A stretch of 64,000 nt of DNA from Pachyseris speciosa (Eukaryota > Cnidaria > Anthozoa > Scleractinia > Pachyseridae): contig JAEMWC010000127.1 in the NCBI GenBank assembly GCA_016490735.1, forward strand, positions 222,001-286,000. Direction: 5' to 3'. Positions 27,941 through 41,635 of the stretch are shown here, piece by piece. Numbering within the stretch: the stretch's first letter is position 1; each line of letters starts with the position of its first letter. A model generated the notes under the pieces. That model saw only the letters and a list, made by a program, of their open reading frames with translations. It ran no database searches and had not been told where the DNA came from. Position numbers and translations under genes: made by a program.

Positions 27941-29436
27941 ACTAAAGAATCCACTCGGCGGTGTTGATTCTTTGGATATATAATCCCTTTTTATATGTTT
28001 TAGTAAAAAAATCTGTTTTTTAATATGGAAATGTAATAGTTGTCATGTATACAAAATTTTACTTCTCTACGGTCGATCAGTTAAAATCCAGTTCACAAAA
28101 CTTAATGCAAATATAATTCTTAGCGAGTGCACTTCTTCTCAACATGGACCACTTTCAAGTGCTAAAATCGGCAAAAACGGTAAAAAGTCAGACCAGTACA
28201 AGTTTAACAGTGCTTAAACAACAGGTAGCCTAGTTTATGCTTTTGGAGCGTCTTGTTTCCAATATAACATAACATCTTGTAAATATATGTAAAACTTCCT
28301 TTGAATATTTATACAACTTAAGGCACACATACTTGCAAATCGATACAAAAGGTAGTATCCAGGCCCCTGGTAAACAACATTCCAAAATGGCAGTTTGCTT
28401 TTTTTTTTAGTAGGAATCAGACTTTAATGAAGGATAGCCATTTTGACTCCAGCAGCTTACGAGAAGTGAATACTCGAGCAAATGAAGTTTAATGAACCTG
28501 ATAGCTGTCTCAAGTCATGTAACAAATGCGTGACATAATAACGTTACAGTGTATACATGCATATATAGCTGATCTTTTCAAAACCGTGTTAGACTCCAGA
28601 AAGTGAGTTTCTCTAAAATGGCCTGGACAATGCCTGGACTTTGCTTGCAGATAGATTCAATTCTTACCGGCTCATTCCTTTGTTGTAGGCTAGCCAGCCC
28701 GGTGTGTGTGTTTGTCAAAATTCCCAACACTCAGGCATATATGCACCTGCAGTTCTGCAGGCAATAAAGTCAGCACATTAATTCATAATAAAAGAAACCC
28801 AACATCACATGGCCAAAATTTGAGCTGGCCTACCCCCCCACCTGCTTTGAGAGCTGGCCAGCTCAAATGCAGATGGTCTTGTAGCCCTGTCCTTCTTGAG
28901 TGCCCTGAAACCCAGCTTGACGGAACCCTCCCCTCAAAATGTATGTATATAAATGCAGTGCCGTGTTGGGGAAAGACAATTTTGTAGTTGCCCCCTCTTA
29001 CTTAATAAAAATGGAGAGACACCATGTTACTGCTAACATTGCTATGCGCGACCTTTTCTGTGTATTGAGTTTCTCAAGCCGGTTTCTTTGAATCATTATT
29101 CGTCTAGCACGCAGAGCTCCAAGGATCATTCTTTAACCCGAGTTTGGAGACATTGGCAGAATTTCACGAACAACGACATCTAAGTCGTCATCGGAAATCT
29201 ACTGAAATACATCACCTCCAATTGGCCATCCGATTTCTCGTCGGCTCCTTCTTAATGTGCGCTCTGCGCTCCTTGTCTACCATTTCTGCTTGTTTGAGGA
29301 GCTCCAGCTGGTAAATCTTCGCTTCTCCGTTCTAAAACGAGGAGACTACCTTCAACATGTATTTGATTCCATTTTCAGCAAAACTAGCAACAAATTAAAA
29401 GCCCTTAGAAGTCTTGCGTAATCTTCCGAGTAAAAA
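27941..29436. other. Intergenic, nothing recognised
   Basis: No family motifs, RNA gene or repeat structure was visible to me. Confidence 0.4.
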
Positions 29437-29905
29437 GTTGATTTCCATTAATGGTATTTCATCATTTCATATGATGGACTGTAGTTCCAAATTCACATGA
29501 ATGGATTTACATACTTTCCCGTCAGTGTTTTTTTTGAATATTTTCATGGGATTGCATATATCCACCACAACTGTTATCAAGTGATTTCCATTAATGGTAT
29601 TCGTCAACTGGCATTTGGCAAATTTACACTCTTTCCAATCAGTGTTTTTATGTTTGAACACTTTCATGGGATATCGGATATCATTTACCCATTACTGGTG
29701 TTATCAAGTTGATTTCTGTTATTGGTATTTCAACATTTCACATGATGGACTGCACTTCCAAATTCACATGAATGGAGTTACATTCTTTCCCATCAATGTT
29801 TTTTGTCTTGAATACTTTCATGGGATTTCATGGTGTTAACAAGTTCTTCCAGCATTTCACATGATGGACGACCGCACTTTTCCAAATTCACAAGAATGGA
29901 TTTGC
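29437..29905. repeat. Diverged tandem repeat, unit about 130-145 bp, three to four copies
   Basis: GATTTCCATTAATGGTATT-like starts at about 29438, 29582 and 29709. Shared blocks are CAAATTCACATGAATGGA, TTTCATGGGAT and CACATGATGGAC. Confidence 0.8.
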
Positions 29906-30988
29906 ATACTAAATTAAGGTGGATAATAATAATCCTTCCGATTGGAAATGTTCACGGACAGCGAGGACAACCTCCGAAGTTGGCCGAAGTGGCGTCTTGA
30001 GCTTTGCTTCAGTTTCGTTATCCTGCTCTTTCAGTTTGTCATTGCCGATGGCAAAGTAATAATCCGTAATTTATTTTTTTGGCCATGGAAAGCCTAGCAG
30101 AGCGAAGACAGGCCGATCCAAGGTTGCTTTCTGATCGCTATTTTCCCACCTTGTTTGGACCATTCGGTCCATCAATAGTCACGTCGATTCTGTCTGGAAA
30201 CCGACATTTGTTGAGGAAGACACCGTCTGTTGTTTTATCAACAACATTTCAAAAACAAAATACAAACAAACAAACAGAGTTAAATGAATGGAAGCAAATT
30301 GTTCTTTTTTACTGACAAAGTGATCTTCTATTTATTTGCTTTTTCTAATTTATTTTTTATTTTCTTTTATTTCGTTGTTTTTATTTTTTATTTTATTTTC
30401 GACTTTTTCAGGTACGCAGGTGCGTGCGAGCGTGCAGGTAGCTACGCCCCTATGAATTTCATATATCCAGTATAGTCCATCAGCTAGGGGGGTTGTATGG
30501 CTCAGTTAAGGGGAACAAACAAAACTTGTATAATCTTAATCTGTAACTATTCAGCATCATAAAAATGTATGATAGCAAGGATAGAACGGTAGCTTTCACT
30601 TTGTAAATCGAATTTTAAATTTACCTCCCATACCATGCTTTTGGTCGCCATCTTGGATTTCTAAAAAAACACTTTAAAAAATGTTATTCTTTCTGAAATG
30701 CACACGATTTTTTGCCTAGAAGTATATTTGGAATAATACGTATTTGAAATGTAATTTCAGCATTGTTTATGGTTATTCGAGCTATGGTGACGTCATAAAT
30801 GACATCACAGTGACCGCCTTTTTGTTTTCTAGCTTGTGTATTCAACCGCTATCTTAATGCCCTGAATTAACTAAATTACCATTAAGGCAGTCTATATCAT
30901 AATGCTAGAAAAACGCACTTAAAACTATTGCTAATGTCTTTTCCTATATTTAGTTAGGCATACTAGGCCATGAATTAATAACCACAAA

Positions 30989-31334
30989 CAGGAGCCCATT
31001 ACTAGGAGCGTACAACTCCCATACTAAGCTACTAAGCTACTAAGTCACAGCATTTTTACAGACCGATCTATTTTTAGACTATTTTTACCAGCGAAAAAGG
31101 GCAACAAAGGACGGCAACGGCAACGAGAGCGCCTCAAAACAATAGTTTTAATGAGCGAAAACAAAGGCTCTGCACGTGCAGATACTTGTGGCACATGCAG
31201 CGACTTGTGATTGGTCATTGGACACTTGCAGGAGTCTGATTTTGGCGGGAAATTCAGTCTAAAAATAAATTGGTCTGTGAAAACGCCGTGACAGAAATAT
31301 AGGACAGTTGTACGCTCCTAGTGATGGGCTCCTG
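30989..31334. mobile_element. hAT-type MITE with 7-bp target duplication
   Basis: The TIR begins CAGGAGCCCATTACTAGGAG and ends CTCCTAGTGATGGGCTCCTG, with the pairing extending inward through GTACAACT and a TTTTTAGAC segment. CCACAAA flanks both sides (30982-30988, 31335-31341). About 346 bp, non-coding. Confidence 0.8.
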
Positions 31335-31659
31335 CCACAAATCAGAGTAGATAACCAGGTCCACAATTCAATCTAGAGCTCGTTTGAGCACAGAAGCACC
31401 ACTATCGTATAACGTCCTTTTCCACTGCTGTCACTTGCATACGGGATCTACATGTATAACGTAACAGACGTTCACATCATGTACTGCTTTTGCGTCCTGA
31501 ATAACGTCGCTGAAAATAGAAAAAACATTCCTATGCACGAGTTGCAAAAAGCGTTATACAACGTGCGTCCCGTCAAGAGGGATCTTACTATATCGAACCT
31601 TAAGATAGACACAACAAAAGGTAACAACTATCTCTCTGTTCGTCATTTCAAGTTACCAA

Positions 31660-32400
31660 CACCTGTAAACATACTTACTCTTATCAATCCTCTGCACCTT
31701 CAGAGTCACTATCCCCACTCTCACATAGAACGCCATCATCAGTTGCCATATTCTCACACTGGATACTACACATGTCAGTGCACTTCAGACGCGCCTTCAA
31801 GCAGCAGCAGTTCTTGATCGTGCATGCTCTCTTGCACGTATAAGAGAGTAGTTCCAGGACCTCTTCTGGAGCCGGTTTGGATCCAAGCCACCCAAATTCC
31901 ACTACGTTAGACATAGAGGAACGATGGCTCTTCTCCAGATTGCTGCTTGATAATTTGCTCTTGTAACGTGAAGTCGTAGAGACGACTTGCAAGGCGGCAG
32001 AGCCTCTGGCTCGACTTTCCCGCCTCTGGCGCAGTGGATATCATAGCGCAGCTTATCCACACTCTGGCACTTCTTTCCATACAGCTGACACACGAGTGCC
32101 TCCGTATCTTTAAATGTCTCTTCCGATGTTGTCCAATTCTCCCCGATATTCGCCATAGCTCGGACGTACCTTTCATTGCGTTGGAGAAACTGGACTGCTT
32201 TTCACTTCCCTTTACCAGAGAATGCAGAGATGGTATCACAGCCTGTGATCGCGTGCACACCGATTAAGGCTTTCATGAAGCAATGCTTGTCAACGTGTTG
32301 GTCGAGTTGCTTCTCCAAGCTGTTGACAACTTTAGAAAGATCTATTATTCTGGACTTCGCGCCTCTTCCTATCTTCATGTAACACCTTCCAAGGTTTCGG
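31660..32400 (-). pseudogene. Broken copy of a repetitive cnidarian-type ORF with a Cys-rich tail
   Basis: Minus-strand fragments in three frames read as one protein: an ITGCDTISAFSGKGK segment near 32250, MANIGENWTTSEETFKD near 32150, YDIHCARGGKVEPEALPP, then FGWLGSKPAPEEVLELLSYT and a Cys-rich tail (CKRACTIKNCCCLKARL). I recall such proteins only as multi-copy hypothetical genes in cnidarian genomes, probably transposon-borne. Frameshifts near 31990 and 32160 break it. Function unknown. Confidence 0.55.
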
Positions 32401-32439
32401 CTATGAGCAAGCAGTAGGACAAGGACATTAGTGTCATCA

Positions 32440-35290
32440 GAGTGGATGACGCACGTGCACGTGAGACGTTACATCGATGACGTTACTCCCTTTGGACCAT
32501 GAAAAACAAAACATTTGTCTCGGCTTATTGAACAAGCCAACAAATTTCAGCTGAAATCTCAGAGAACGAAACAACTTTCCCAGACTCAGTGGTTTTACTA
32601 CAAACTATAACCCGAGTTTAATACACACACTTCACGTCGTGTCACCCACCAGGTGTCATGGTTTTATTAAAGGTGAAGAGGGGGGTGAATAGGTTCGCGG
32701 ATCGGCGGATTTGGCTACAATAAAAACACTCGGATTTCGGATTTTGAGGAGACATTTTGCGGATTGGCGGATTTTGAACGCTCAGTGGATCACGGATTTC
32801 TTCAATATTACAGCATGGATTATGGATTTTGTTTGTTTTGAAGTGCGGATCATGGAACTTAACTTGGCGGTCTGTTTCAATTTTTTTCTGCCTGATCTTA
32901 GAACTAGACTAAACTAAGTGAAGGACACAATTTTCTGAAAAAATCCACCTTTGAGCAAAAAACAACCCAATTTGCCAATAAGATGCCAAATCGAGTGCCA
33001 TTGACTACCACACCGGCCAAAACCGGCCGCGCAGAACCACGTCCCTTGTCCCGCTTATGACGTCATCAGTTTTAATGCTCAATTTTTACATGTAGCATGT
33101 GTAGGGGGAAGAGATCTTTCAAGCATACCCAAATGAGCACGATTCCGTCAAACAGGCGGGAGAACAGCGAAAAACCAAGTTACGTTTAGCCGAAAATTTC
33201 AATGAAAATCGTGTTCCACTACCCACCTGCACTTCCTTCCACCGAATCCTATGATCCTAAAAGTTTTCCACAAATCTTTTTTCCACCGAAAGAAAATTCC
33301 CAACCATAGAAAAAGAAAGCGAGGCAAGAAAAGCGAAAGGTAGGAGGAGAGGGGCAGTGAAACTTTTCAACCCTGTACATGGCCGAACTTGGAAAGCTAA
33401 TATTAAGCATCAAGAACAGAAGGGCGCGAGGAGCTCCACCAACAAACAGAGTTTTGGGCAGTTTTGGTTCTTTTTGGATTGATTCTGGCCAGAAAATGGC
33501 TCGACGAGCTTCAACGAGGTGTTTTTCGGCAAAATGCTTGGTAGTTAAAGGGCTCACTCATCTTTGACCTACAATGTAATAGGACTCCAGAAAACCCTAG
33601 GATCCCAGGATCTCGGCTTCTGGCCAGAAAAAAAGCCATTGTCCTCACCAGACCACCACGTGTACCATCGGCACGGTCAACATGGAGACAAAGACCATCA
33701 ATTGTGTCGCATTTTTTTTTACCAAGGTGCCAAAGGCAATGACTTCCTTCATAAAAACAAGTTTCGGTGCTGCGGCGATTCCAGCAACTGGAAAAGCGTA
33801 GTGAAACTACGCGAGCATATGAGGTTAAAACGGATTGTTATGTTTTATACTACGAGACTTCTGTTGTCTTTAGATGAGATTTTTTTAATGATTACAAAAC
33901 AGTGGTCGTGGTGGGGATTACGGGGGGACTAACTTAACTACAGACTTAGCGTTGTTGCCAAGGGATTTTTGCGGACTGTGTTTGTAAAACACAGTTTTTC
34001 GGTGTTTTGCCACTGTATTGGTGAAACGTGCGAAGAGGTCAACATGTAAAATTAACAAATTGCGCATGCGCATGCTTAACTTGCCCCAGGCCCCAACCGC
34101 GCCTGAGAGAGAAAAATCCCTAAAACTTGGAGAAAATTATGTGAAGTTCCGATTTTTTTTTGCCAATCGGAGATATTCCAGCCTTCTTTACAAGCCTACG
34201 TAAGCAATTGTTGTTAACGTGCATAACTGCAATGATAATGACGAAATGGTATGAATTTGCGTGCTTATGACGTCATAAATCTCAGAAAAATGCGAATTTC
34301 CAAAAATCGATACGTAGAGTTTTGCACCTTGGCGATTGTTAACCATTGGCACCATTTTCGATATCCAGAAATGTACGCCACTCGAGTTTTAGGCCTGTTT
34401 CTGTTCTGGTCACGTGACTTACCAAATATGGTTGTGACTCGAAAATCTTGTAAACCTTTTTGATTGTAAAAACATAGCCAGACAGCTTGCCTGTGCATGT
34501 TAGGGTTTCCAAGATATGAGCGTTGGGAACTTTCCATAGCAACAATGTTAGCTCATTTTGTAGTTAAGTTAGTCCCCCCTTAAACCTTAGATTTCGCTAC
34601 ACTCTTTTAAACATGGTATCTTGACGTTTCAAAGACCTGTAGGAACCTGTCCTCAAATTGATTCGAAAAGACCTAAAACGTAACCCAAATAAAAAATGCA
34701 CGCTGTTCTAAGGACATCAGATTTCAAATGTCAGCAGCAAACATTTTAATCTTAGAGCGATGGGGACGCGCGCAAACGAGAGGATGTCTTCCCTTTCTTT
34801 GTTTCGCGTCTCGCGCTCGCGTGTAACACTTCGTGACGTGCCTAGTTGGCTTTCTTGTCTCTACGGATTCGGATTTTTGTAAAAATATCTGCGGATTGGC
34901 GGATTTTGCGAAAAATTAGCACGGATCGACGGATTTGCTGACCCCTATTCATCCCCCCCGGTGAAGCAATGAGACTTCTTAGAGCAGACTCTTCATAAAC
35001 AATTTTTGACTGGTGCCTCTCTAACTTCAAATCACGCCTAACAGCACGTGGCTATCTAAACAAGTCGTATAGACCGATCAATAACAGGAGTGAACTTTGC
35101 CAATTGAACGTTGGCACTCCAACAAGGAAAACAACTCACAAGAAAATATTGCCATGTTTGTCACTACATACCATCCAGCAGCGCGTGACCTTAAACAAGC
35201 ATTAGGAAAAAAAACTGGGGCTAAATACAGAAGCAGCCGTTGCCGACAACTATCTACACAAATCCTCCGATTATATCATATAAGAGAAGT
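32440..35290 (+). pseudogene. Penelope-like element fragment, split by a transposon
   Basis: RT remnants: RYIDD near 32470, a TTF(P)DS region near 32565 and YTHFTSCHPPGV near 32620, in shifting frames. A GFIKGE segment reaches 32678. After the inserted element, GEAMRLLRADSS continues at 34960, then NFKSRLTARGYL and VTTYHPAARDLKQAL. This order (YIDD, HPPGV, GEALRLLR, TYHP) is the Penelope RT thumb region. Stops and frameshifts make it inactive. The GIY-YIG part is not seen. Confidence 0.75.
32679..34959. mobile_element. 2.3-kb non-autonomous DNA transposon with 7-bp duplication
   Basis: GGTGAAG flanks both ends (32672-32678, 34960-34966), and skipping the element restores the Penelope frame. 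Termini: RGGGGGGTGAATAGG at the left and CCCTATTCATCCCCCCC at the right. Subterminal GCGGATTGGCGGATTTTG motifs occur at both ends. No transposase is visible. Confidence 0.8.
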
Positions 35291-37518
35291 AAATCTTTCA
35301 AAGATCTGATCGTCAGAGCAAAAATTTAAATATAGGCTAAAGAGAATCGCAACCCAAACCCTCTAAGACAATCAATTCTCTTCCTTCGTTCTTCGCTCGT
35401 TGTTTCGCCTGCCACAAATATTTGAGAGCCTAGAACAGGCTACAAACCACGGAGTATTCTGTGTAAGCATGTCTATTCTTTAAATTGAGCGATATATCAA
35501 TAGCTTACAAAACCTTGGACTAATTAACATTTCCTTTTGACGAAATATCTATGAAAGTAGCATTTCCGAGTCTCTAGATTTCAAATGTTCGGAGAACATT
35601 CCCCAGAGCCCGGTAATGGCTTTTGTCTCCGGCGCTTGGCTTCATTGCCCCCCTAGTCAAAAATTCTAGCTACGGCCTTGCAAACCACGGTTCTACCAAA
35701 CTTGCCTGATATGCCGCTGAAGCAGCAGGTGCTCAGCATCTGCCTCCGGTGTTGGTTTGACAGATTGCAGGAGATTGTGAAAATTAGCATTGCAAAAACT
35801 TTTCTCTGTAAAAGTCTTTTGTTGATCATGGTTCAGTTCATTTAACAAGGTGCTCCTGAGCGAATTTGATGCTTTTAATTCACCTGTTGATTGTAAACTC
35901 CCAAACTATTAAAGCTTTTTAGAAACCAAACATTCAAGCCACTGCAAGAACGACAGCAATCGTTTTATCAGTAATTTGGGAAGTCCTGTACATGGTCTCC
36001 GTTGATTTTCTTACTGGCTGGTTATATAAACATCAATAGTCCTTTTATCCTGGCTTTTATCTTTCTGAAACTATTTCTGAACCCACGTTTATATTCCTTT
36101 ACGTGTTTATTCTAATGCGAGTGAAATTGCACGGCTCTCTCGAGATATTCGGTGTTCTAGGGTTAGTTATTTGTTTTTAAATTAGCCCGTCTTATGGCTT
36201 GTGCCCTTCTGACAGTTTTGGCGGAATATTTAATCATGCGTGATGTCTCGTTGTGTAATTTCTGATAATTCTTATTTTGAGATCTTCGATTCGACCAAAC
36301 AATTAATTTCCACCTTCGAGAATTATTTGGTATCTCCTTGGCCTTTCCCTTGCCATCCACTGAGTTTCGGTTCTTTGAGGATGTCTTTTCTGTGTTGTAG
36401 TTGATATTACTTGGCCCAGGCCTAACGCAATAGGGTTTACAATTGCGAGGCAGTTTTCTCAGTCCGCTGTTACCTCAATGTCTAGTGATTTTGTAATTCA
36501 ATAATCAACCCTCATAGGCCTCATATAATGATAAACGTTTTGCGTTTCCCGGGAGCTCTATGCTGTTTCCGGTTTATTGTTTTCAGTTTGTTTTTTTTTA
36601 AGGCGAGGTATATCATTATAAACGCAGTGAGTCGGCTGCGTGATCTTTAAACGGAGATATCATTGTCACGAAGAATCGCGTATTAGCTCGTGAGAATCAG
36701 TGTACAACTGTCAGTTACGAGCCATGATATAGGATGCCTAACAAACCCTCTATTTCGTAACAACTGAAATATGTCCAAGATGATAAAAATATCTTGCCAA
36801 ATACATTTTTTCCCATTTATTCAAAGTGGTTTGTGCGCCTTATTAATATTTTAGTGAGACATTAGTGGGACTTAATGGATGAGCTTATCTATGGAAACCT
36901 GAGTCATATCGGTGCGGTTTGATTTAAGTTCATACGTCCGTAATGTTCAGAAATTCAAATATTCAATTTTCAAATATTATTAGGAAAACGACGTCGAAAT
37001 ATATCGATGCAATTTTATTAGTTTGAAAACACTTTTCGCCTGTTGGAATAACATCTCATGACCCATTATTACCGTGCTTATAGCTTTTACACAAATGTTG
37101 CCGCAAAAGACAAAACCAATTTTAAATCCACGTTCACTCAAGACAAAAGTTTTAGCTGGGGTATAAATAAATGCTCGCAGGTGCCCTTAATTCAAGTTGA
37201 GGCGGCAGAGTGAACAATAAGGAGTTACTAGTTTGGGCACGAATCCCTGGAGTTATGAGAAAACAGCTTATATTTTCCATCGTGGACCTTCCTCTCAGTT
37301 AAAGTATCGGAAAAAAGGAAACTTCAGTGAAGCCAGGATGCTCAAGGACAACGACACATGAAAGCATTAATTGATCTAGTATTTTTCATGATGGAAAAAA
37401 AAAATTCACTGTTAAATCTTGAATCCGCAATTCAAATGTATACGATTTTCATATATTCACTCATATATTCATCACTCACGGGTATATTACGAACCAACAA
37501 AATGACCAGCTCCCAGTT
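35291..37518. other. Intergenic, nothing recognised
   Basis: Only short unrelated open frames. The last 100 bp (ATATATTCATCACTCACG region) match the 5' flank of the SINE at 45.4 kb. Confidence 0.4.
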
Positions 37519-37690
37519 GGCTGTTAGCTCTTCTGGTAGAGCACTGCACCAGTATCGCGGAGGTCGTGGGTTCGAATCCCGTACAGGCCTGAATTTTTTT
37601 CAGGCTTTATTTTCACTACTGCTTAAGTAGTGTTCATCGTACCTGCGATGACCATTCACATAATCAAAATCGCTTTTAAATCCTACACAT
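37519..37690 (+). mobile_element. tRNA-Thr-derived SINE
   Basis: The head (37519-37589) has A-box TAGCTCTTCTGGTAGAGCA and B-box GGGTTCGAATCCC, with anticodon loop CCAGTAT (AGU, Thr-like). A one-base loss in the acceptor stem makes it unlikely to be a working tRNA. The body AGGCTTTATTTTCACTACTG, then GCGATGACCATTCACAT, recurs at 45.3 and 45.6 kb. Confidence 0.75.
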
Positions 37691-40600
37691 TAGCCAGGCT
37701 TTTACGATAGTCATAAGCCGACAGTTATGTTATCGCTCAGGTGTTTTCCAATGGCCTACCATTAACTGTTTATGAAAAATCATATCGGTCTTCAAGTAAT
37801 AGCTTCCAACAACCAATAGACTGGAGTTTTTGTAATTACAATTTCAATTCATTGTTTTTGAAGTGGAAAGTGAATAGCATCCTTTTGATTGGTTATTGTT
37901 CGCGAGTGAGTAATACCATATAAGAACTGACACCCAGGCTACTTCCTGCATTTCGGCGCTGAACGAAGGTGATCCACTACAAAATTTTACTCAGCTAAAA
38001 AAATTAAGAAGTTGTACTCAGGTAAGCCACACGCTCAGTACTTGCATTTGCCTAAAAGAAATCCGCGATTCTAAAATTACAAGCCAAAAATTAAGGTCTT
38101 TTCCGATCAAATTTCAGGCTTTCTTTTTTCATCAAGTAAATGCTATAAACACAAAGAAAATAGCTTTAAGTAAATGCGGATAAAAATAACGCACGTAAAA
38201 ACGTGTTGAGTCGATTCATGACTATCAACATGTGTTGAGTGGGTTCGTGGTGTTGTCATGTTGACAAGCTGACGGAAGGGTTATTTGTTATTCCACCTTT
38301 ACGCCGACTTTGGCGGGATCCTGTTGGTACAATCAATTGTTAAAGCCAGCTGTTAGCCAAACCTACAGCTTTTCTTTTAGAATTCAGCGTGAAATGTTCC
38401 TCTACCAAGCTAACCGCAAACCAAAAGCATTTATGGTTCTGTTCAAAGAATCTTTATTATCCTGGACTGAACTGAAAAATTTCAAGATCCTGGAAACGAA
38501 ATTGAAGTATGCCACTATAAGGTGCATGTGAACATGAACTATTTATGTGATTGCTAATGTAAAATAAGTATCAGGTGATGAAACATTTGAGAAAGCTCGC
38601 ATTGAATTTAGACTTCAGAAAGCGGTCAATTGAAGCACCTCAAGGATGAAACTGGCAAAGTTATCTCCCAGACAATTTGTAGTATGAAACTAGCGCAGTG
38701 AAATAGAAAGCAGATATTTCGAACAAAAATATTTTCCGTAAGTCAAAACTGTAATAATGTCTCCTTTTTTTCATTAAAAGACCTTGCTCATGAAAAACAC
38801 AGCCTAACATAGTCTGAGGCCTAAAGATAAACACTGCAAAACCGTCGATGTTTTCAAACAAAGGACATTAATTAACTAAACGAAGGGAAATGAGGGTTCT
38901 TGGGAGATCTTTTCACCCTTTTCACCCTGTGAACATTTGTATCCTGCTAAGTTTCTCATTCATTTTTGGAGGGGAATGAAGTCTTAAATTAATCCGATTA
39001 CTGCTTTAAAAATGAAGAAACATGTTATTATGAAATAATTTTGCTCGTCCATTTCCCAACAAGAATACGAACCATGCATACAATTCGTTTATCTTGGATA
39101 TGAAAACTGCTTACATTTTGTTGAAAGTATTGCCCGGCCAGTCTATTAAAATAATAATTTTGCATGCCTATTATCATGGAAACAGACGCGTAGCCAAAGG
39201 CTAAAGTTTGACAAATCCGCTAACTTGTTTTTTATTTTATATTGTTCAAACGGGCGGTGGAAGTTACTGATTTTAATTACAACCTTCAAAGAAAACCGGT
39301 AAAGGACGCTTAAACGACTTAAAATAAAAACCTAAGGGGAAAAAAGAAACTAAAACTAAGCTGCACAAGAAAGTGTAAACCCACACTGCAGACACAAACA
39401 CGCATATTCTTTTATTTCAAATCCTCCTCTTTTTTATCGTGAATTATGTATATTTCTTTTTACCTAAGAACAAAGAAAACAAGTTAATGAAAACAGTCCA
39501 CCTGGTCGAGCGTGAAAACTGCAGAAAACAATATTTGACCAACGCTGTTTTGAATTAAGTTCTTTGTTAAGGTAAAACTAATGTACACGCGTACAGAATA
39601 ACTGATGGCTTTGAATGACACCACTTGATTTTTGGCATTTTAGAGAACGAGATTGAATATAAGTACAGACATATTCTTCTCTTACAGCTAACTTCTTTTT
39701 TACTCCAAAACATGATTTTTGCGTGGTCTGCACTACCAACACCCAATTTAGACGTACTCTGAAATCTAAATACAAAACGAAGTACGAAATCAGATATGTG
39801 CGAATCGCTCGTCAGGCCAATCTCTGGTATATAGTCCAATGAAACTTTAACTTCGCAAACTAAGAAACAGAAGAGAATCGACGAGAAAAATTACAAACCG
39901 AGAAGAGAAAAGATTCAATTTGGATATAGAAAGCTGTTGACACTTCGGATGTGAAAATTATCTCGAATAGTGAATAGCTCTTCTTTAATTTCCTGTTATA
40001 ATGGAAATATATTACAAACAGTTGTTACTCTACAATACAAATCATAATTATCGAAATTAGACCGACTGTGAATGCACCGAAAATTAGTGTTTTCCTCCTC
40101 AGATATGGAAAATTGAGACAAACAGAACACAAACTTCAAGATAAAGAGAAAATGTCTTCTGTGTTATGGTACAACAGTGCTTGGTTTTAGATCATTTTCC
40201 TTGGCTTGGCAGTGGGTTTAGCAGTTGGCTCACTTCAAAATGAACCCAAATGATCGATTAAATAACCTGCAGCTGAGGTTTACCCTTGCGGTCTAATTTT
40301 TGGAAAGCCGAACGAATAATTCATCATTAATCAAGCAAGTTATCAATACTTTTCGACAACAGTTTTTTTTTATTGCAATATCTAGTTAGTGCTGGTTTTG
40401 ATAAGACTTTTCCACTTATAAACCGTAGAATTAGGTGGTTGTTGATTTTGGAGTCAGAGACAGTTTAACTACAGCGACTGAGTTTTAAATGACCTCGTTA
40501 AAACTACATGGTTTAATTGTTAACTGTGAAATCATTATGCCTTCATTGCAAAACTGCAACCTTAGTACTCAGGAATGGCAAGGGGTAAATGTGGGGAGCA

Positions 40601-41000
40601 ATTTATTGCAGATTCAGTTGTTGGTCCAGTTGGGCTGAATCCAGACACGAAAACATGCCCAGTGCAACGCGAACTGAATATCCTCAATGGAAATAAACTC
40701 AAACGAGTTTCTTTGTATAACTCAAAAGAATACACAAAAAGTTTCAACCCCAAAAGTCCCCGTTTTTCCAGTTTAAAACACAGAAAGGTATTTCCGTCAC
40801 TAGAATATCTGTGATTCAGATGCCACAGGAAATCAACTACGTCATTCATCAGAAGACCTTGCAGTTTCAGACCAACTCCATCTTTTCCCTATTAAAATAT
40901 GATTTTCCTTTAAGTAAGAAAGTATATGTTTAATTATTGGGAAATGAATCTTATCTTTATTTACCAAATTTTTTCCATCCATCCACAGTACTCGAGCTGA
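37691..41000. other. Intergenic, nothing recognised
   Basis: Short open frames without motifs; no RNA gene seen. The last part is upstream of the secreted-peptide gene. Confidence 0.4.
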
Positions 41001-41635
41001 ATGTTCAATATGAATACTTTAATGGTTTTGTTTGCGATCCTGTTGGTCTGCTCCGGAAGGAACTTAGAAGATTCCGAAGGATTGGATTCGAGTGAGTACC
41101 ACGGCAGATTTACAATCAGCTTTAAAATTATGATGCCTTACTTCTAGATCAAATGAATCGAAAACGAGCAAAGAATTTGCTTGGTGACGAGAAGGCTTAC
41201 TAGCAAAACAGGCAGCATAGTTGCGACTTAGTAAAGTGTATAGTGCAAGATTTAGTATTACCCTCCTCATCTTCCCCCCTCACAGGACTCACAGGCCGGA
41301 AAGTGGACGGAAGAGGTAGATAGTGCCCACATTAGTTAGAAGGGACATCATCCATCGTGGTCCGTTTTTTAATCCTGGGTATTTTACTTATAGGGAATAA
41401 AAACCATTATCAAATTACTGTTTCGAACGAGATTATTTTTCCATGTTCATGAGATATACGTAATTGGAATGCAAGCGCTAATCCATATTCGTTTTCGTTC
41501 TCCATAGCCTTCCGAGAAGAACGCTCATGTTACGAAAGATTTTCGCAATGTACCATGGCCCGGAGAAATCCTCGGTGGTGTCGCAAACCCCCAGCCAAGA
41601 GATTCTGCCACTGTTCTTGCCCCAGTGGAAAGTAA
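41001..41635 (+). CDS. Secreted cysteine-rich peptide precursor, two (possibly three) exons
   Basis: Exon 1 (41001-41091): MFNMNTLMVLFAILLVCSG, a signal peptide, then a short acidic pro-region (NLEDSEGLDS). Donor GTGAGT at 41092; acceptor TCTCCATAG ends 41507. Exon 2 gives a basic peptide of about 40 residues with six Cys spaced C-x6-C-x9-C-x8-C-x-C-x-C, ending CHCSCPSGK and a stop at 41633-41635. Alternatively GTAATA at 41632 is a donor to an exon after TTTTCAG (41749), changing only the last residues. AATAAA occurs near 41807. Such precursors serve as antimicrobial peptides or toxins in cnidarians; which one cannot be told here. Confidence 0.7.
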
